From NCBI RefSeq assembly GCF_020510665.1, contig NZ_CP075187.1:310001-374000 (forward strand): DNA of 64,000 nucleotides. The letters run 5' to 3'. Shown piece by piece: positions 18,995 to 27,103 of the stretch. The translations under genes and the position numbers were made by a program. Below the pieces are notes generated by a model. It was not told where the DNA came from and made no database searches. It saw nothing but the letters and a program-made list of their open reading frames with translations. Position 1 is the first letter of the stretch; every line of letters begins with the position of its first letter. The DNA comes from Dechloromonas denitrificans (GTDB lineage Bacteria > Pseudomonadota > Gammaproteobacteria > Burkholderiales > Rhodocyclaceae).

Positions 18995-19825
18995 ATGAGT
19001 ACACAAACTGCCGCTGCTGCGGTCGACCACTATCTGAGCATCAATAACATCGAGGTCATCTACGACCACGTGATTCTGGTGCTCAAGGGCGTTTCGCTCA
19101 ACGTTCCCAAGGGCAAGATCGTTGCCCTGCTGGGTGCCAACGGGGCGGGTAAATCGACCACGCTGAAAGCCATTTCGAACCTGCTGCACGCCGAACGCGG
19201 CGATGTCACCAAGGGTTCGGTCGAATACAAGGGCGAGCGCATCGACCAGCTGACGCCGAACGAGCTGGTCAAGCGCGGCGTCATCCAGGTCATGGAGGGC
19301 CGGCATTGTTTCGGTCACCTGACCATCGAGGAAAACCTGCTGACCGGCGCCTATACGCGCTCGATCTCGCGTGCCGAGCTGAAGGACAGTCTCGACAAGG
19401 TTTATCACTATTTTCCGCGTCTCAAGACGCGGCGCACTTCGCAGGCCGGCTATACCTCCGGCGGCGAGCAGCAGATGTGCGCCATTGGCCGGGCCTTGAT
19501 GGCCAAGCCGGAAATGATCCTGCTTGACGAACCATCGATGGGCCTGGCGCCACAGATCGTCGAGGAAATCTTCGAGATCGTCAAAGACCTGAATTCTCGC
19601 GAAAACGTCAGTTTCTTGCTGGCCGAACAGAACACCATGGTCGCGCTGAAATATGCCGATTTTGGCTACATCCTTGAAAACGGCCGGGTCGTGATGGAAG
19701 GCGAGGCCGAGGATCTGCGGACCAACGAGGACGTCAAGGAGTTCTATTTGGGGCTGAGTTCGGCTGGGCGTAAATCCTTCAAGGACGTCAAACACTACAG
19801 ACGCCGTAAACGCTGGCTGTCGTAA
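18995..19825 (+). CDS. livF: Branched-chain-type ABC transporter ATP-binding protein LivF
   Basis: The protein has 276 residues, with Walker A GANGAGKST near residue 49, signature TSGGEQQMCAIGRAL and Walker B ILLDEPSMGLAP. It is the second ATPase of the transporter. It is about 40 residues longer than usual LivF. The extra length is an N-terminal leader (MSTQTAAAAVDHYLS) and a basic tail (DVKHYRRRKRWLS) whose role is unknown. A near-copy of the window's palindrome (GCGGTCGACC) falls in codons 9-12. Confidence 0.92.
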   Translation: MSTQTAAAAVDHYLSINNIEVIYDHVILVLKGVSLNVPKGKIVALLGANGAGKSTTLKAISNLLHAERGDVTKGSVEYKGERIDQLTPNELVKRGVIQVMEGRHCFGHLTIEENLLTGAYTRSISRAELKDSLDKVYHYFPRLKTRRTSQAGYTSGGEQQMCAIGRALMAKPEMILLDEPSMGLAPQIVEEIFEIVKDLNSRENVSFLLAEQNTMVALKYADFGYILENGRVVMEGEAEDLRTNEDVKEFYLGLSSAGRKSFKDVKHYRRRKRWLS

Positions 19826-19947
19826 TGGCAGTGCGCCGCGCACGGCGGCGTTGTTGGCGAGCTTGTTGGCAGGAGCCAACGGTGCTCGTCTCCGCCTTGC
19901 CCTGCGCGGCTACTTTGCCATTCCGCTAGGTATAAATGAACGTTGCC

Positions 19948-19959
19948 ACGGTCGACCGC
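19948..19959. repeat. Intergenic copy of the iterated palindrome (ACGGTCGACCGC)
   Basis: This copy differs from GCGGTCGACCGC by one base. It shares the 16 bases CGGTCGACCGCGAAAA with the palindrome at 8566. It lies nine bases ahead of the ribosome site of the PaaK-like gene if that gene starts at 19981. Confidence 0.6.
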
Positions 19960-19980
19960 GAAAAAACGGAGAAAACCAAG

Positions 19981-21210
19981 ATGAGTTATTACGATCCGCT
20001 CGAAACCCGCGACCCGGATGAGCGCGAGGCCGATCTGATGGACAAACTGGCGCGCCAGGTGGCGCATGCCAAGGAAACGACGCATTACTATTTCCAGGCG
20101 CTGGCTGGCGTCAATCCGTTCGATTGCGTGACGCGTGAGGCGCTGGCCAAACTACCGCTGACCCGCAAGCGCGACCTGATCGAGTTGCAGAAAAAAGCCC
20201 CGCCATTTGGTGGATTGAACGCCTTGCCGCGGAGCAAGGCCAAGCGGGTTTTTTCGTCGCCCGGCCCGATCTATGAATTGCAGGGCAAGGAGATTGATCC
20301 GTGGCGCATGGCCCGGGTGCTTTATGCCGCGGGGTTCAGGAGCGGCGATCTGGTGCACAACTGCTTTTCCTACCACTTCACGCCGGGCGCTTTCATTTTT
20401 GAAGGCGGCGCACGCAAGCTGGGCTGCTCAGTTTTCCCAGGTGGCGTCGGGCAGACCGAACAGCAGGTGCAGGCCATCGTCGATTTGCAGCCGGAAGGCT
20501 ATGTCGGTACGCCTTCGTTTTTGCGCATCATCGTTGAGAAGGCCGAGGAAATGGGGGCCGATATCAGTTCGCTGAAGAAAGCCTGCGTCTCTGGTGAAGC
20601 CTTGCCGGGGATTACGCGTAACTGGCTCAAGGAGCGCGGTATTACGGTGCGTCAGTGTTACGCCACGGCGGATATTGGTGCGATCGGCTACGAAACGGAT
20701 GCCGAAGAAGGATTGATTGTCGAAGAAGAGTTGCTGGTCGAGATTGTCCGGCCCGGAACGGGCGATCCGGTCGCGCCGGGTGAGGTCGGTGAAATCGTCG
20801 TCACCAGTTTCAACCCCGACTATCCGCTGATCCGCTTTGCGACCGGCGATTTGTCGGCCGTGATGGCCGGGCGTTCGCCTTGCGGGCGCAGCAATATCCG
20901 CCTCAAGGGCTGGATGGGGCGGGCCGACCAGACAACCAAGGTCAAGGGAATGTTCGTTCATCCTGAACAAGTGGCCGATATTGCCCGGCGTCACCCCGAA
21001 ATCCAGCGCATGCGTCTGGTGGTGGACAATCCGGGCGGCCAGGATCGGATGGTGCTGCATTGTGAAATCGGCTCCGGCAGCGAGGCCCTCGACAAGGCGC
21101 TGGTTGCCAGTTTGCGTGAGGTGACCAAGCTGCGTGGCGATGTGGCATTTACCACGCCAGGGGGCTTGCCCAACGATGGCAAGGTGATCGAAGATAGCCG
21201 GGTCTATTGA
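19981..21210 (+). CDS. PaaK-like (phenylacetate-CoA ligase family) protein with a lost P-loop
   Basis: The 409-residue protein looks like PaaK overall: N-terminal helical lead, ATGDLSAV, GRADQTTKVKGMFVHPEQV and a terminal lysine motif PNDGKVIED. The family makes aryl- or acyl-CoA from acid, ATP and CoA. However, the P-loop SSGTTG expected near residue 90 reads SSPGPIYELQGK, and the later Y-x-x-E motif reads YATADIG. ATP binding may be impaired or the protein may do something else. I use ATG 19981, with CGGAG nine bases upstream, over an ATG at 19936. It closes the Liv transporter group. Confidence 0.8.
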   Translation: MSYYDPLETRDPDEREADLMDKLARQVAHAKETTHYYFQALAGVNPFDCVTREALAKLPLTRKRDLIELQKKAPPFGGLNALPRSKAKRVFSSPGPIYELQGKEIDPWRMARVLYAAGFRSGDLVHNCFSYHFTPGAFIFEGGARKLGCSVFPGGVGQTEQQVQAIVDLQPEGYVGTPSFLRIIVEKAEEMGADISSLKKACVSGEALPGITRNWLKERGITVRQCYATADIGAIGYETDAEEGLIVEEELLVEIVRPGTGDPVAPGEVGEIVVTSFNPDYPLIRFATGDLSAVMAGRSPCGRSNIRLKGWMGRADQTTKVKGMFVHPEQVADIARRHPEIQRMRLVVDNPGGQDRMVLHCEIGSGSEALDKALVASLREVTKLRGDVAFTTPGGLPNDGKVIEDSRVY

Positions 21211-21224
21211 TCCGGACTGTTTTC

Positions 21225-21725
21225 ATGCGAGTTTTCCTGTTGATTCTGGCTGCGCTGGCAGTGCCGGCGCTAGCCGATGAGCCTGTGCTGCGTCCTTCGG
21301 CCCGCCTGGTGTTCAAATATCCGGCGATGTTGCAGACAGGCCAGTGTGTGGTCTACGAGGAAGGCGGCAGTGGCTGGGTCATGACTGATCCGGTTTATTA
21401 CCTGAAGGGCAAGGTTGTGGCGGCTGAGGTCCGGACGCGCCATCTCGGCAAATGTCCGGCCGTGCCGGGCAAGAACATCGAGCAATACAGCCGTGAAGAA
21501 TTCAACCGGCAGGCGCTGGCATACCCCTGCGTCAGTACCGATGTGCCGGAACGCGACGAGCAGATCGGCATCGTCCGCCTGCGTGTCAGCCAATGGGAAA
21601 CACCGCATGCACGAAAAGCGGCGAATGCCGGGCGTCTCTATCGCGGCATGTTCATCGATCAGGCATTGAAAAAAGATATGGATATCGAACTGGAAGCCGA
21701 CTTGCTCGGCGTGTGCGAGCAATGA
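21225..21725 (+). CDS. Small exported protein of unknown function
   Basis: I do not recognise the family. The 166-residue product has a clear signal peptide, MRVFLLILAALAVPALA, cut before DEPVL. The mature part is mixed alpha/beta with two cysteines (QTGQCVVYEEG; LGKCPAVPG) plus PCVSTD and a C-terminal LGVCEQ, so disulfides in the periplasm are likely. The start is ATG 21225; an in-frame TTG at 21207 would spoil the signal peptide. It overlaps the next gene by the ATGA arrangement, so it is coupled to the racemase-like gene. Confidence 0.7.
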   Translation: MRVFLLILAALAVPALADEPVLRPSARLVFKYPAMLQTGQCVVYEEGGSGWVMTDPVYYLKGKVVAAEVRTRHLGKCPAVPGKNIEQYSREEFNRQALAYPCVSTDVPERDEQIGIVRLRVSQWETPHARKAANAGRLYRGMFIDQALKKDMDIELEADLLGVCEQ

Positions 21726-22879
21726 GCCGGCCTGCGCCGCTGACCGGCATTCGCGTTCTCGATCTGACCCGCTTGCTGCCGGGGCCGGTTGCGACCTTGC
21801 ATCTGGCCGATCTCGGGGCTGAAGTCATCAAGATCGAAGATCCACAGGTGGGGGATTACGCCCGTACGCTGGGGACGGGGGCCGGTGAGGATAGCGCCTA
21901 CTTCAAGATGATCAATCGCAACAAGCAGGGCTTGCGGCTTGATCTGAAGAAGCCGGAGGGCGTCGAAATCTTTCTCCGCCTGGCCAGCGAGGCCGATGTG
22001 ATTGTCGAGAGCTTTCGTCCCGGTGTGGTCGACAAGCTGGGGATTGGTTACGCAACCGTTGCGGCCCTGAATCCCAAGATTACCTACTGCTCGATCAGTG
22101 GTTACGGCCAGGATGGTCCCTACAAGGATCTGGCCGGCCACGATATCAACTACCTCGGTTATGCCGGGGTGCTTGAGCAAATCGGGCTGGAAGGCAGCAA
22201 GCCGGCTATTCCAAATTTCCAGATTGCCGACCTGCTGGGCGGTGCATTGACTGGTGTGATGGGGATTCTCGCGGCCGTGATCGACGCCGGGAAAACCGGG
22301 CAGGGGCGTTATATCGATGTGTCGATGACCGACAGTGTGCTGGCGCACACCTATTTCGCCATGCTGCGGCTGAACGATGCCGGCCGCTCGGCACCGCGTG
22401 GTACTGATTTACTTTCGGGCGGGCTGCCTTGCTATGCGACCTATCGCTGTGCCGATGGCAAGTACATGGCCGTCGGCGCGCTCGAAGGCAAGTTCTGGCA
22501 GTCCTGTTGCACAGTCCTGGCGCGGCCGGAGTGGGTCAAGCGGCAATGGGACAGTACGTTGCGGGCAGAGATGGAGGCGTTGTTTGCAACGCGTTCGCGC
22601 GATCAGTGGCAGGCCCTGTTTGCTGCGGTCGACTGCTGTGTCACGCCGATTCTGACGCCAGAGGAAGCCTTGTCGAATGAGCAATTGACGGCTCGCGGGA
22701 TGATCATTGAATCGCAGGGGCTGACCCAGTTTGCACCACCGCTCAAGATGTCCGGTTTTCAATTTGACGTGCGGCAGAACGCGCCAGCCGCCGGTGAGCA
22801 CAATCTCCCGATTCTCCAGGCGGCCGGGTATGGCGCAGCCGATATCCAGCGTTTGCAGGAAAGCGGCGCACTGGGCTGA
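21722..22879 (+). CDS. CaiB/BaiF family enzyme, alpha-methylacyl-CoA racemase type
   Basis: The 385-residue protein begins with the family lead LTGIRVLDLTRLLPGPVATLHLADLGAEVIKIE (here split as TGIRVLDLTRLLPGP and LADLGAEVIKIE). Class III CoA transferases use an aspartate, but this one has H140 (GHDINYLGYAG) and D170 (IADLLGG). Their spacing equals His126/Asp156 of the mycobacterial alpha-methylacyl-CoA racemase. Racemases of this type invert the alpha-methyl centre of 2-methyl-branched acyl-CoAs. The neighbouring synthetase and transporter fit that chemistry. The first ATG overlaps the upstream stop. A CoA transferase cannot be fully excluded. Confidence 0.82.
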   Translation: MSRPAPLTGIRVLDLTRLLPGPVATLHLADLGAEVIKIEDPQVGDYARTLGTGAGEDSAYFKMINRNKQGLRLDLKKPEGVEIFLRLASEADVIVESFRPGVVDKLGIGYATVAALNPKITYCSISGYGQDGPYKDLAGHDINYLGYAGVLEQIGLEGSKPAIPNFQIADLLGGALTGVMGILAAVIDAGKTGQGRYIDVSMTDSVLAHTYFAMLRLNDAGRSAPRGTDLLSGGLPCYATYRCADGKYMAVGALEGKFWQSCCTVLARPEWVKRQWDSTLRAEMEALFATRSRDQWQALFAAVDCCVTPILTPEEALSNEQLTARGMIIESQGLTQFAPPLKMSGFQFDVRQNAPAAGEHNLPILQAAGYGAADIQRLQESGALG

Positions 22880-22932
22880 GCCTGTCGGACATGAGGGCGT
22901 GGCGGATGCTCCAGCTGACATAAAATGCAGCC

Positions 22933-23829
22933 ATGAATACCGTCTGGCTGCTGCTTCCCGATTTTGCCCTCATCCTGCTCGGCGCTGCCATCCGCCGCTG
23001 GATGCATCTGGGCGACCATTTCTGGCAGGGTGTCGAGAAGCTGGTTTATTTCATCCTCTTCCCCGCCCTGCTGATCAACGCCATCATCAAGACCCGGCTT
23101 GATTTCGGTGCGGCCCTGCCGCTCCTGGCAACAGCCTTGACTGCCATGCTTGGGGGCATGTTGCTTGGTTTGCTTCCCCGGCTTTTTGTCCGTCTGCCGC
23201 CGCTGACGTTCGCCTCTGTGTTCCAGTGCGCCTACCGTTTCAACTCGTACATTGCACTGGCTGTCGCCGGTATGTTGTTCGGGTCGCCCGGCATTGCAAC
23301 GATGGGTCTCATTGTCGGTGCTGCCGTACCGCTGGCCAATCTGGTATCCGTCTGGATGCTGGCGCGGCATGGCGAGGTCGGCTTGTGGCGGGAAGTGGCC
23401 CGCAATCCGTTGATTTGGGGGACGACGCTGGGCTTCCTGCTGAATCTGGCCGGATTCATTCCGCCGGCACCATTGCAGGCATTCCTTGGCCGGCTGGCCG
23501 ACGCTTCGATTGCGCTTGGCCTGATTACGGTCGGTGCTGCACTGCGGCTCGACAATGCACCCGGCGTCCGGGGCGTTTCCATCTGGTTGCTGGGCGTCAA
23601 GCTGCTGGCCCTGCCGCTGATTGCAGCCGTCGTCGGCTACCAGTTGGGCCTGAGTGGGCTCAATTATCAAATTGCGGTGTTGTTTGCCGCCTTGCCCACC
23701 GCATCATCGGCGTACATCCTGGCGATGCGCATGGGGGGCGATGGGCGGAGCGTAGCCTGGCTGATTTCGGCAACGACGCTCGGGTCGATGCTCACGCTGC
23801 CGCTCTGGGCAGCGTGGCTGCACATCTGA
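22933..23829 (+). CDS. AEC (auxin efflux carrier) family permease
   Basis: The 298-residue membrane protein has about ten hydrophobic helices. Typical AEC features are an N-terminal WLLLPDFALILLGAAIRR, the central break NPLIWGTTLGFLLNL and a last repeat ending MLTLPLWAAWL. Bacterial members export or take up carboxylates such as malate and malonate. It is separated by 53 bases from the racemase-like gene, so it may belong with the acid cluster. Its stop abuts that of the convergent phaM gene. Confidence 0.85.
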   Translation: MNTVWLLLPDFALILLGAAIRRWMHLGDHFWQGVEKLVYFILFPALLINAIIKTRLDFGAALPLLATALTAMLGGMLLGLLPRLFVRLPPLTFASVFQCAYRFNSYIALAVAGMLFGSPGIATMGLIVGAAVPLANLVSVWMLARHGEVGLWREVARNPLIWGTTLGFLLNLAGFIPPAPLQAFLGRLADASIALGLITVGAALRLDNAPGVRGVSIWLLGVKLLALPLIAAVVGYQLGLSGLNYQIAVLFAALPTASSAYILAMRMGGDGRSVAWLISATTLGSMLTLPLWAAWLHI

Positions 23830-24285
23830 TTATTTCTTGTTGCGACGGGCGGAAGGTTTTGCTGGCGGGGTGCTCTCACCGGCGGCCTGCATCGCTGCTT
23901 CGGCACCATGCTGAAGCTGTTCGCGCATTTGCTGCATCATCTGCCAGGGCCACATGGCCGCTTCGGAAAGTGCGCCCGGTGCTGTGTCGACCGGCGCAGC
24001 CGGTTCGTTTGACGGTGCTGCGGACTGTGCGGCCTCGCTGGCCATCTTGCCCATGGTCTGGACGGCAGAGACTGTCGTGCGCTGCATTTCCAGGCCCTGA
24101 ATGGTCATCTGGAGCATCGAAAGATTCATCCGCAACCAGCCTTCGACGGCCTTCATGTCCTTGATGCGCTTGTCGAGTTCCTCGATGTCAAACGTCGGCG
24201 CAACCATGCCAGGCAGAGAGAATCCCATGTTGCCCCACATGCTGCGCATAAAGTTCAGTGGATCGTTACCTTGATCGCCGCTCAT
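23830..24285 (-). CDS. phaM: PhaM-type polyhydroxyalkanoate granule regulatory protein
   Basis: The 151-residue protein matches PhaM in its first 90 residues: NDPLNFMRSMWGNMGF, a DIEELDKRIKDMKAVEGWL helix and MLQMTIQGLEMQR. In Ralstonia, PhaM activates PHB synthase and tethers granules to DNA through a lysine- and alanine-rich tail. Here the tail is shorter (Ralstonia PhaM is about 260 residues) and ends KPSARRNKK, so DNA binding could be weaker. The start is ATG 24285 behind GAAGGAG. No PHB synthase gene is in the window. The divergent gene is a response regulator, with a clean palindrome between them. Confidence 0.85.
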   Translation of the reverse strand: MSGDQGNDPLNFMRSMWGNMGFSLPGMVAPTFDIEELDKRIKDMKAVEGWLRMNLSMLQMTIQGLEMQRTTVSAVQTMGKMASEAAQSAAPSNEPAAPVDTAPGALSEAAMWPWQMMQQMREQLQHGAEAAMQAAGESTPPAKPSARRNKK

Positions 24286-24338
24286 GATTCGTCTCCTTCG
24301 TTTGTATTGCTCCATCTTAAACCAATCCATAGTACAAA

Positions 24339-24353
24339 GTGCTAAATTAGCAC
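24339..24353. promoter_or_regulatory. Operator-like palindrome GTGCTAA-A-TTAGCAC
   Basis: This is a perfect 7-1-7 inverted repeat in the 83-base gap between divergent phaM and the LuxR-type regulator. It is AT-rich against a GC-rich background and 16 bases before the regulator's first ATG. I do not know the protein that binds it; the regulator itself is a candidate. Confidence 0.5.
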
Positions 24354-24368
24354 CCTGTCTTAGAGGGG

Positions 24369-25037
24369 ATGAGAATGCTGAAATTGCTTGTGGTTGAAGA
24401 CCATGGGCTGGTGCGCGAAGGCTTGGTTCGCCTGCTTGCATTGGTCGAAGAAGGAACCCGGGTTTGTGAAAGCGAAGATTTCGAGTCGGCCTTGACCCTG
24501 CTCGATAATGAAGGCGAATTCGATCTCGTTCTGCTCGACCTTGCCCTGCCGGGCATCGATGGTTTTGCCGGCCTGGATATCCTGCGCCGTCGCTATCCGG
24601 CCATGCCTGTTGCGGTTGTTTCAGCCTTCGATGATCTGCCGACGATTACCCGCGTGCTGAATCTGGGGGCTTCCGGTTTCATTCCCAAGGCTTATTCCGG
24701 CGAGGAGTTGCTCTCTGCCGTCCGTGAAATTCTGGCTGGCAATATCTTCAAGCCGGTTGCCCAACCCGGTGCGCGTCTCGATGACGCGATTCCGGTCGTG
24801 CCTTCGAAGGTCAGCGTCAGGCCCGAAGAAGTTGGTCTGACCGACCGTCAGGCCCAGGTGCTTGCCCTGATGGTGCGCGGTTTATCGAATCGCGATATCG
24901 CCGAGCAGCTTCAGCTTTCCGAAGGTACGGTCAAGATTCACGTGACCGCGATCTTTCGGGCGCTTGACGTCAATAGCCGGACACAGGCGCTGGTCGCCGT
25001 TGCCCGTTACGGGATCGATTTCGAAAGCGTTTTTTGA
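24369..25037 (+). CDS. LuxR-type response regulator (NarL/FixJ class)
   Basis: The protein has 222 residues. The receiver domain has acidic pocket VVEDHG, phospho-acceptor in LVLLDLALPG and lysine in SGFIPKAYS. The C-terminal LuxR helix-turn-helix reads LTDRQAQVLALMVRGLSNRDIAEQL, with SEGTVKIHVTAIFRAL as recognition helix. The likely partner is the sensor kinase on the opposite strand; their 3' ends overlap by 31 bases, which is unusual for a cognate pair. The start may be ATG 24369 or ATG 24375. Confidence 0.9.
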   Translation: MRMLKLLVVEDHGLVREGLVRLLALVEEGTRVCESEDFESALTLLDNEGEFDLVLLDLALPGIDGFAGLDILRRRYPAMPVAVVSAFDDLPTITRVLNLGASGFIPKAYSGEELLSAVREILAGNIFKPVAQPGARLDDAIPVVPSKVSVRPEEVGLTDRQAQVLALMVRGLSNRDIAEQLQLSEGTVKIHVTAIFRALDVNSRTQALVAVARYGIDFESVF

Positions 25038-27097
25038 AGCTGGGTCAGTAAAGCCCGCAGCCGGGCCGGTCGAATCGGCGTTTGCAGGCTGTGGGCGCCC
25101 GGTGGCAGTTCACTTTGTCCTGCTTCGTGAACCACGATCAGCGGTGTGTCCTGCGTCAGGCGGGATGCCACGCTGGTGGCAACCGTGCCGGCACAGATGA
25201 GAACGCTGCCGTGCGGCAGGTATTCGGTCCCGTTGCCGGGGTCGGTCGTCACGCTGTAGTGCCAGTTCCTGATTTGTTCGGCGCAATCGATGATGGCTTG
25301 CGAATCACCGATCAGATGCACTTTGCCGAGTGACGCCTGCGGCGCTTCCGCTACCTTGTGTTGCAGTGCCTGGCTGGCTTTCAGCTGCAGGGCGAAGGTG
25401 GTGCCGTCACCGAGGCGCGATTTCAGATTGACGGTGATGCCAAGCGCCCGTGTCAACCGGTCAACGATCGACAGTCCCAGTCCCAATCCCTTGTTTTGCT
25501 CGCGAGCCGAATTGCCGACCTGATAAAACTCGGCAAAAATTGCGGCCTGATGTTCTGGCGCAATGCCCATGCCGCTATCCCGCACTTCGACCAGGACATG
25601 GGTGCCGCGTTTTCTGGCGGTGACCAGAATGCGTCCGCCCGGCGGGGTGTAGCGCAATGAATTGGACACCAGGTTGGCCAGTATCCGCTCGACCATGACC
25701 GGATCGGATTCGACCCACAGGTTGTTCGTTTTGAAACGCAGCTTGAGTTTGCGGTCGACCGCAGCACGCCGATATGAGTTGGCCAGGCGCTCAAATGTCG
25801 GGCCGAGGGGGAAACTGCGGATGTCGGGTTTGATCCCGGCTACGTCGAGGCGGGAGATGTCGAGCAAGGAATCGAGCAGCTCGCCGAGGACGCTGGTCGA
25901 TGTGGCGATTTGCTCGGCCAGGCGGGGTAATTCATGGGCTGTGCCGCTGCGCACCTGACGCAGCAGATCGGTGGCAAAAAGCGAAAGGGCGTGCAGCGGT
26001 TGGCGCAAATCGTGGCTGGCAGCAGCCAGGAAGCGGCTTTTGGCCTTGTTGGCGCGCTCAGCCTCGTCTTTTTGTGCCGCCAGTTCGAGCGTGGCTTCCT
26101 TGATCCGCTCTTCCAGGGTTTCGTGACTGGCGGCCAGGGCGCCGGTCATTGTCGTCATGTCACGGACTTGCCGGCGCACGAGCAGCGCACCGACCAGCAG
26201 GACAACGGTGACCAGCAGGCCGAGGATGCTGAGTTCAAGCAGACGGGTTTGCCAGTTGGCCAGCAAGGTGCTTTCCGGAATGACCGTCAGAATACGCAGG
26301 TCGGGGAATCCGGGAACCGGCGAGACCGAAAGCAACAGGCCGTCAGCGGTACTCAGGCCGCTGCTGAATGAGTGGCCGCGCAGCTTGCCATTGAACAGGA
26401 TATCGCTGGCGGGCATGCCGAGGACGGGGGATTGCCGGCTCAGATCGGTGGGCCGGCAAGAGGCGACGATCTGGCCCGCCGCGTTGATCAGGACGGCTTC
26501 AAAATCATCGGCCAGACGGTTGGGCCAGCAGAAGTCCTGCAGGTAGCCTGGTTCGATCGCCCCAAGCGTGATGCCCGACAACTGTTTGCCATCGCTGCTG
26601 ATGCGGCGGGCGATGGCATAGCTGTAGCGGCCGTTGTTGCGGTCGATGTAGGGGCCGTAGGTTGCTCCTTCGGCACCATTTTCGAGAATCGTGAAGTAGG
26701 GGCGGTCGCGGATGTTGATTGGCGGCGGCGGAAATTGCGTTGAAATGAATCGCTGATTGCCTTGGCGGTCGAAAACAATCAGGTCGCGCAATTGAGGCAT
26801 GGCGCGCGAGTGGCGCTGGGCGACATATTCCCAGCCGCTGCTCGCCTCCCAGGTTTCCCAGTTGCGCCGGTTGCCGGCCAGGTCGGTTGAAATTTCGCGC
26901 AGGGTGACGTCGACCGCCTCGAAGGCGCGCGCCGTGTGTTCGGCCATCATGATGCCGAAATGCTGCAAGCGTTGTTCGCCAGCCTCGATGTCGCGATGCC
27001 GGGCAACCAGCAGGTCGGCCAGAAATCCCCCAAGCACCGTCAGCGTACTGATCAGCGCGACGAACAGAGCAAGGGTTTCCGGCTTCCTTTTCAGCAT
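25007..27097 (-). CDS. Membrane sensor histidine kinase with a C-terminal pseudo-receiver
   Basis: The 696-residue protein has membrane helices near 8-28 and 285-310 flanking a periplasmic PDC/Cache sensor (FEAVDVTLREIS, GYLQDFCWPNRL). A coiled linker and the kinase core follow: H-box AAASHDLRQPLHALS, N-box NSLRYTPPGG, G1 DSGMGIAPEHQ and G2 GLGLGLSIVDRL. The last 110 residues look like a receiver by pattern and by the ending RPARLRALLTQLQ. But the acidic pocket reads LIGDSQ, the phospho-acceptor strand reads VLICAG, and the usual KP reads QTP. It should therefore not accept phosphate. It overlaps tail-to-tail with the LuxR-type regulator. Confidence 0.9.
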   Translation of the reverse strand: MLKRKPETLALFVALISTLTVLGGFLADLLVARHRDIEAGEQRLQHFGIMMAEHTARAFEAVDVTLREISTDLAGNRRNWETWEASSGWEYVAQRHSRAMPQLRDLIVFDRQGNQRFISTQFPPPPINIRDRPYFTILENGAEGATYGPYIDRNNGRYSYAIARRISSDGKQLSGITLGAIEPGYLQDFCWPNRLADDFEAVLINAAGQIVASCRPTDLSRQSPVLGMPASDILFNGKLRGHSFSSGLSTADGLLLSVSPVPGFPDLRILTVIPESTLLANWQTRLLELSILGLLVTVVLLVGALLVRRQVRDMTTMTGALAASHETLEERIKEATLELAAQKDEAERANKAKSRFLAAASHDLRQPLHALSLFATDLLRQVRSGTAHELPRLAEQIATSTSVLGELLDSLLDISRLDVAGIKPDIRSFPLGPTFERLANSYRRAAVDRKLKLRFKTNNLWVESDPVMVERILANLVSNSLRYTPPGGRILVTARKRGTHVLVEVRDSGMGIAPEHQAAIFAEFYQVGNSAREQNKGLGLGLSIVDRLTRALGITVNLKSRLGDGTTFALQLKASQALQHKVAEAPQASLGKVHLIGDSQAIIDCAEQIRNWHYSVTTDPGNGTEYLPHGSVLICAGTVATSVASRLTQDTPLIVVHEAGQSELPPGAHSLQTPIRPARLRALLTQLQKTLSKSIP

Positions 27098-27103
27098 CCG
27101 TCG

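Noticed and set aside
21722..22879. Call as formyl-CoA or carnitine CoA-transferase
   Set aside because: The H140/D170 pair at racemase spacing fits alpha-methylacyl-CoA racemase better, though the family boundary is soft.
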